Assembly (NCBI RefSeq): GCF_030814225.1
Contig: NZ_JAUSUR010000001.1
Span: 806,001 to 870,000, forward strand
Direction of reading: 5' to 3'
Length of the DNA stretch: 64,000 nt
Origin: Breznakia pachnodae
Lineage (GTDB): Bacteria; Bacillota_I; Bacilli_A; Erysipelotrichales; Erysipelotrichaceae
In this document: positions 61,350 to 64,000 of the stretch, piece after piece
Layout: each line of letters starts with the position of its first letter
Numbering within the stretch: position 1 is the first letter of the stretch
Made by a program: the position numbers and the translations under genes
Notes under the pieces: model-generated
What the model was told of the DNA's origin: nothing
The model's database searches: none
Seen by the model: the letters and a program-made list of their open reading frames with translations, nothing else

Positions 61350-64000
61350 ATGAATACAAAAGAAAAAGTTTATATATACATAGAAGAAAACTATCAGTCA
61401 ATTAACTGGGAAGACTTGCATACCTTTAGTGCCTCAGCAATTGCAGAACAGTTTAATGTCAGCCGTAATGTTGTATCACAATATCTGAATGAATTAGTCG
61501 AAGAGAAACGACTAATAAAAATAAACAGCAGACCAGTAATATTCGTGCCACGAATATTAGTAACAAATAATTATGAAGTATTAGAGGACACCTATCCTTC
61601 ATTAGAAAAACTTCAGGAAGATATTGCAGCAAAGAAAAACAAGTCAAAATCATTTACGAAACTAATTGGACATGAAGGAAGTTTGAACTATTTGATTGAC
61701 CAATGTAAATCTGCAGTTACCTATCCTGATGGTGGATTGTCTACCCTATTACTTGGTGTAACTGGTGTTGGAAAGAGTCTGATTGCTCAAACCATGTATG
61801 ATTATGGTGTAGAAAAGAGTGTCTTTGCCAAGGACAGTCGTTTTATTGCGGTAAACTGTTCAGAATATGCAGATAATCCAGAACTGTTCTTAACCAACCT
61901 ATTTGGAAATGTAAAAGGTGCTTATACTGGTGCCAGTCAGGAAAGAAAAGGTTTACTTAGTTTAGCCGATGGTGGTGTTCTATTCTTGGATGAAATTCAC
62001 TGCTTGCGTCCTGAGTGTCAGGAAAAACTTTATCTGTTTATGGATAAAGGAATTTATCATATGATTGGTGATAATGAAAAATGGTATTCTTCTAAAGTAT
62101 TTATTATTTTCGCAACTACTGAAGATCCACAAATCTCATTATTAAAACCACTAATGAGAAGAATTCCGATTACTTGTAAGATTCCTTCATTGGCACAACG
62201 ACCAAAACAGGAAAAGAAAGAACTGTTACATTTCCTATTATCAGATGAATCAAAGAAAATCCAAAAAGAAATTGCAATCTCACAAAGGGTTTACAATCTA
62301 CTAATTGATTATGAATTCAATGGTAATATTGGTGAAATGAAAAACCTGGTAAAAGTATTAGCTGCATCAGCACTAATGGAACATACCCGTTTAAATAAAC
62401 AAGATGACTGTATTCAAATTGATTTACAACACTTACCTGACTATATTATTCATGAAGTTGCTGAGAATATGAATCTATTGCAATTAGATAATGATACATT
62501 CTTAAAGCTATCTGAAATCCATCTTGCTCAAAATAAAGAAAAGCAATTGTATATCTTTAATGAGCATATGATTGAAAACTATAAAAAGATTCAAAAGGAA
62601 AATGAATCGTACTTCCAGTTCATTGATAATGCAAAAGCGATTCTTCGTGTTTATTTGGATGAACTAACATTTACTGAAGAAGGTAAAAAGAACGTAAATG
62701 AAGTATTGTATCAAAGTCTGTTTGAAAACATACGATTAAAAATATCGCAAAAATTTAGAATTTCCTTAACTAACACAGAAGTAATCAGTTTAAGTAAATT
62801 ATTATATGATTATCGAATTGACATCAATTCCTGTACCTCTCTTTATAACGAAGAAAAACAAATAATCCTAGATTGCTTAGAGTATATTAAAAAACAAGAC
62901 TTTGAAAATTATAATATGACACAAGAAATCTTACAGATTATTAGTAACAGTATCAATATAGAATTTAACTCTTTAGGAATTCTTGACTTCTATGTCTACC
63001 TGAAGACAATGACTGGTGTAGAAAAGAAGAAGGAAACCCATGGTATTGTATTGGCACATGGATACTCCACAGCCAGCAGTATTACCACAACTGCGAATCA
63101 TATGCTGGGAAGCTATGTCTTTGATGCCATTGATATGCCAATGGATTTACAGGCAACTGATATTGCAGCTAAGTTAAATGCGTATATTCATTCTCAACCC
63201 AATATCAGTAATATTGTAATGCTGGTAGATATGGGATCCCTAGAAGAAATCTATAAGAATATTAATACTAATGAATCTGTAAATATTGTGATTTTTAATA
63301 ATGTTACTTTAAAGTTAGTACTTGATATTGGATTTATGATTACAAGAAATGAATCAATTACACAAATCATGAATACAGTAGAAACAACAGATTATCAGAA
63401 TCGACATATTTATATTGAAACCAAAAGAAAAAATAAGGCAATTATTACGGTATGCCCTACAGGAATTCAGACTGCTGAAAAACTATCACAATTGTTGCAG
63501 GATAGTTTACCTGAAGAAGTGGATATGGAAATTATTGCCCATGAGTTTAGTGAAATTCAGAATAACCAAAAGAATTCAGATATTTATGAACAGTATGATG
63601 TTCAATATATTGTAGGTACTGCTAATCCACTGGATGATAAAGATTCTTATATTCCAGTAGAGGAATTAATTGAAAAACAGAATATGGATAAGATTCAATT
63701 ATTATTCAATACAGTGTTAACTGATGAACAAATTGATAAGTTCTCACATAACCTATTACGTAACTTCTCGTTGCAAAATTTATTAGAGTATCTGACAATC
63801 TTAAATCCAGAAAAAATTGTAAGTTATACTGAGGAAATTATAAAGGAACTTAAAACAACAATGAATCCTGCTTTAACTAGTAGTACCGTTGTAGGATTGT
63901 ATATTCATATCAGTTGTTTAATTGAGCGACTCATAACAGATAACTATATTACGAAGTATGATCAGCTAGATTCTTTCATTAAGGAAGAAGCAGAGTTTAT
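61350..64000 (+). CDS. Second LevR-type sigma-54-dependent activator, C-terminus cut by window
   Basis: At least 883 residues, open to the window end. An N-terminal HTH (FSASAIAEQFNVSRNVVSQYLNEL) is followed by an AAA+ domain with Walker A GVTGVGKS, GAYTGA in place of GAFTGA, and Walker B GGVLFLDE, then a PRD, a mannose-type EIIA with His in VLAHGYSTASS, an EIIB-like CPTGIQTAEK, and the start of a second PRD. It lies directly after the second rpoN, so each rpoN is linked to its own activator. GAGGT precedes the ATG. Confidence 0.93.
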   Translation, partial: MNTKEKVYIYIEENYQSINWEDLHTFSASAIAEQFNVSRNVVSQYLNELVEEKRLIKINSRPVIFVPRILVTNNYEVLEDTYPSLEKLQEDIAAKKNKSKSFTKLIGHEGSLNYLIDQCKSAVTYPDGGLSTLLLGVTGVGKSLIAQTMYDYGVEKSVFAKDSRFIAVNCSEYADNPELFLTNLFGNVKGAYTGASQERKGLLSLADGGVLFLDEIHCLRPECQEKLYLFMDKGIYHMIGDNEKWYSSKVFIIFATTEDPQISLLKPLMRRIPITCKIPSLAQRPKQEKKELLHFLLSDESKKIQKEIAISQRVYNLLIDYEFNGNIGEMKNLVKVLAASALMEHTRLNKQDDCIQIDLQHLPDYIIHEVAENMNLLQLDNDTFLKLSEIHLAQNKEKQLYIFNEHMIENYKKIQKENESYFQFIDNAKAILRVYLDELTFTEEGKKNVNEVLYQSLFENIRLKISQKFRISLTNTEVISLSKLLYDYRIDINSCTSLYNEEKQIILDCLEYIKKQDFENYNMTQEILQIISNSINIEFNSLGILDFYVYLKTMTGVEKKKETHGIVLAHGYSTASSITTTANHMLGSYVFDAIDMPMDLQATDIAAKLNAYIHSQPNISNIVMLVDMGSLEEIYKNINTNESVNIVIFNNVTLKLVLDIGFMITRNESITQIMNTVETTDYQNRHIYIETKRKNKAIITVCPTGIQTAEKLSQLLQDSLPEEVDMEIIAHEFSEIQNNQKNSDIYEQYDVQYIVGTANPLDDKDSYIPVEELIEKQNMDKIQLLFNTVLTDEQIDKFSHNLLRNFSLQNLLEYLTILNPEKIVSYTEEIIKELKTTMNPALTSSTVVGLYIHISCLIERLITDNYITKYDQLDSFIKEEAEF

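Noticed and set aside
61459..61653. Minus-strand open frame of 64 codons
   Set aside because: Lies inside the uninterrupted second activator gene, which has clear domain motifs on the plus strand.

Overview
This window is low-GC (roughly one-third G+C by eye) DNA from a Bacillota bacterium. Strong AGGAGG-type ribosome binding sites, a Gram-positive S10 ribosomal operon, many PTS operons, a LicR-type activator, an ECF thiamine transporter and a sortase-type surface protein all fit this. The PTS-heavy, fermentation-oriented content suggests an Erysipelotrichia-like host-associated organism. That placement is inference; no rRNA or tRNA gene was recognised here.

Layout. 1-5000: the start of the S10 operon on the minus strand (rpsJ-rplC-rplD-rplW-rplB-rpsS-rplV-rpsC-rplP, and the first codons of rpmC) with its promoter and a structured leader. 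5100-8100: a zinc-ribbon membrane protein, a nitroreductase, a VOC protein and a TPP-riboswitch-controlled thiT. 8300-13100: a large LRR surface protein downstream of an ECF sigma factor fused to a membrane anchor and ectodomain, with an ECF-type promoter in front. 13200-20420: a cellobiose-type PTS with two 6-phospho-beta-glucosidase-like GH1 proteins and a divergent LicR activator with three palindromic operators. 20490-23375: a TetR-regulated ABC exporter. 23650-32330: a sigma-54 module, in which a LevR-type activator, its own rpoN and a mannose-family PTS are followed by two SIS-domain deglycase-like enzymes (gfr-like). 32350-37900: a complete lower meta-cleavage pathway for catechols (IclR regulator, XylT-type ferredoxin, catechol 2,3-dioxygenase, hydrolase, hydratase, acylating aldehyde dehydrogenase, aldolase). 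38000-50130: niaX with a NiaR-type operator, membrane proteins, malic enzyme-fumarase-cutC, a PucR-type regulator divergent from an old-yellow-enzyme reductase, and a MerR-VOC fusion. 50300-57440: rhamnose catabolism (araC, a GH106-like rhamnosidase candidate, rhaB, rhaA, rhaD). 57570-58340: a type III toxin-antitoxin locus (ToxI repeats plus ToxN). 58400-59780: a beta-glucoside-type EIIBC. 60097-64000: a second rpoN followed by a second LevR-type activator, cut by the window end.

How it works together. Most catabolic loci are self-contained regulator-plus-transport-plus-enzyme cassettes. The points most worth attention are: an O2-dependent extradiol dioxygenase pathway beside anaerobic-style PTS operons; two sigma-54/activator pairs with diverged RpoN boxes; a sigma-54 promoter embedded in the activator gene's own terminator hairpin; a pair of GH1 enzymes whose acid/base Glu is Gln, as in plant myrosinases; a membrane-tethered ECF sigma beside an LRR adhesin; and the ToxIN locus.
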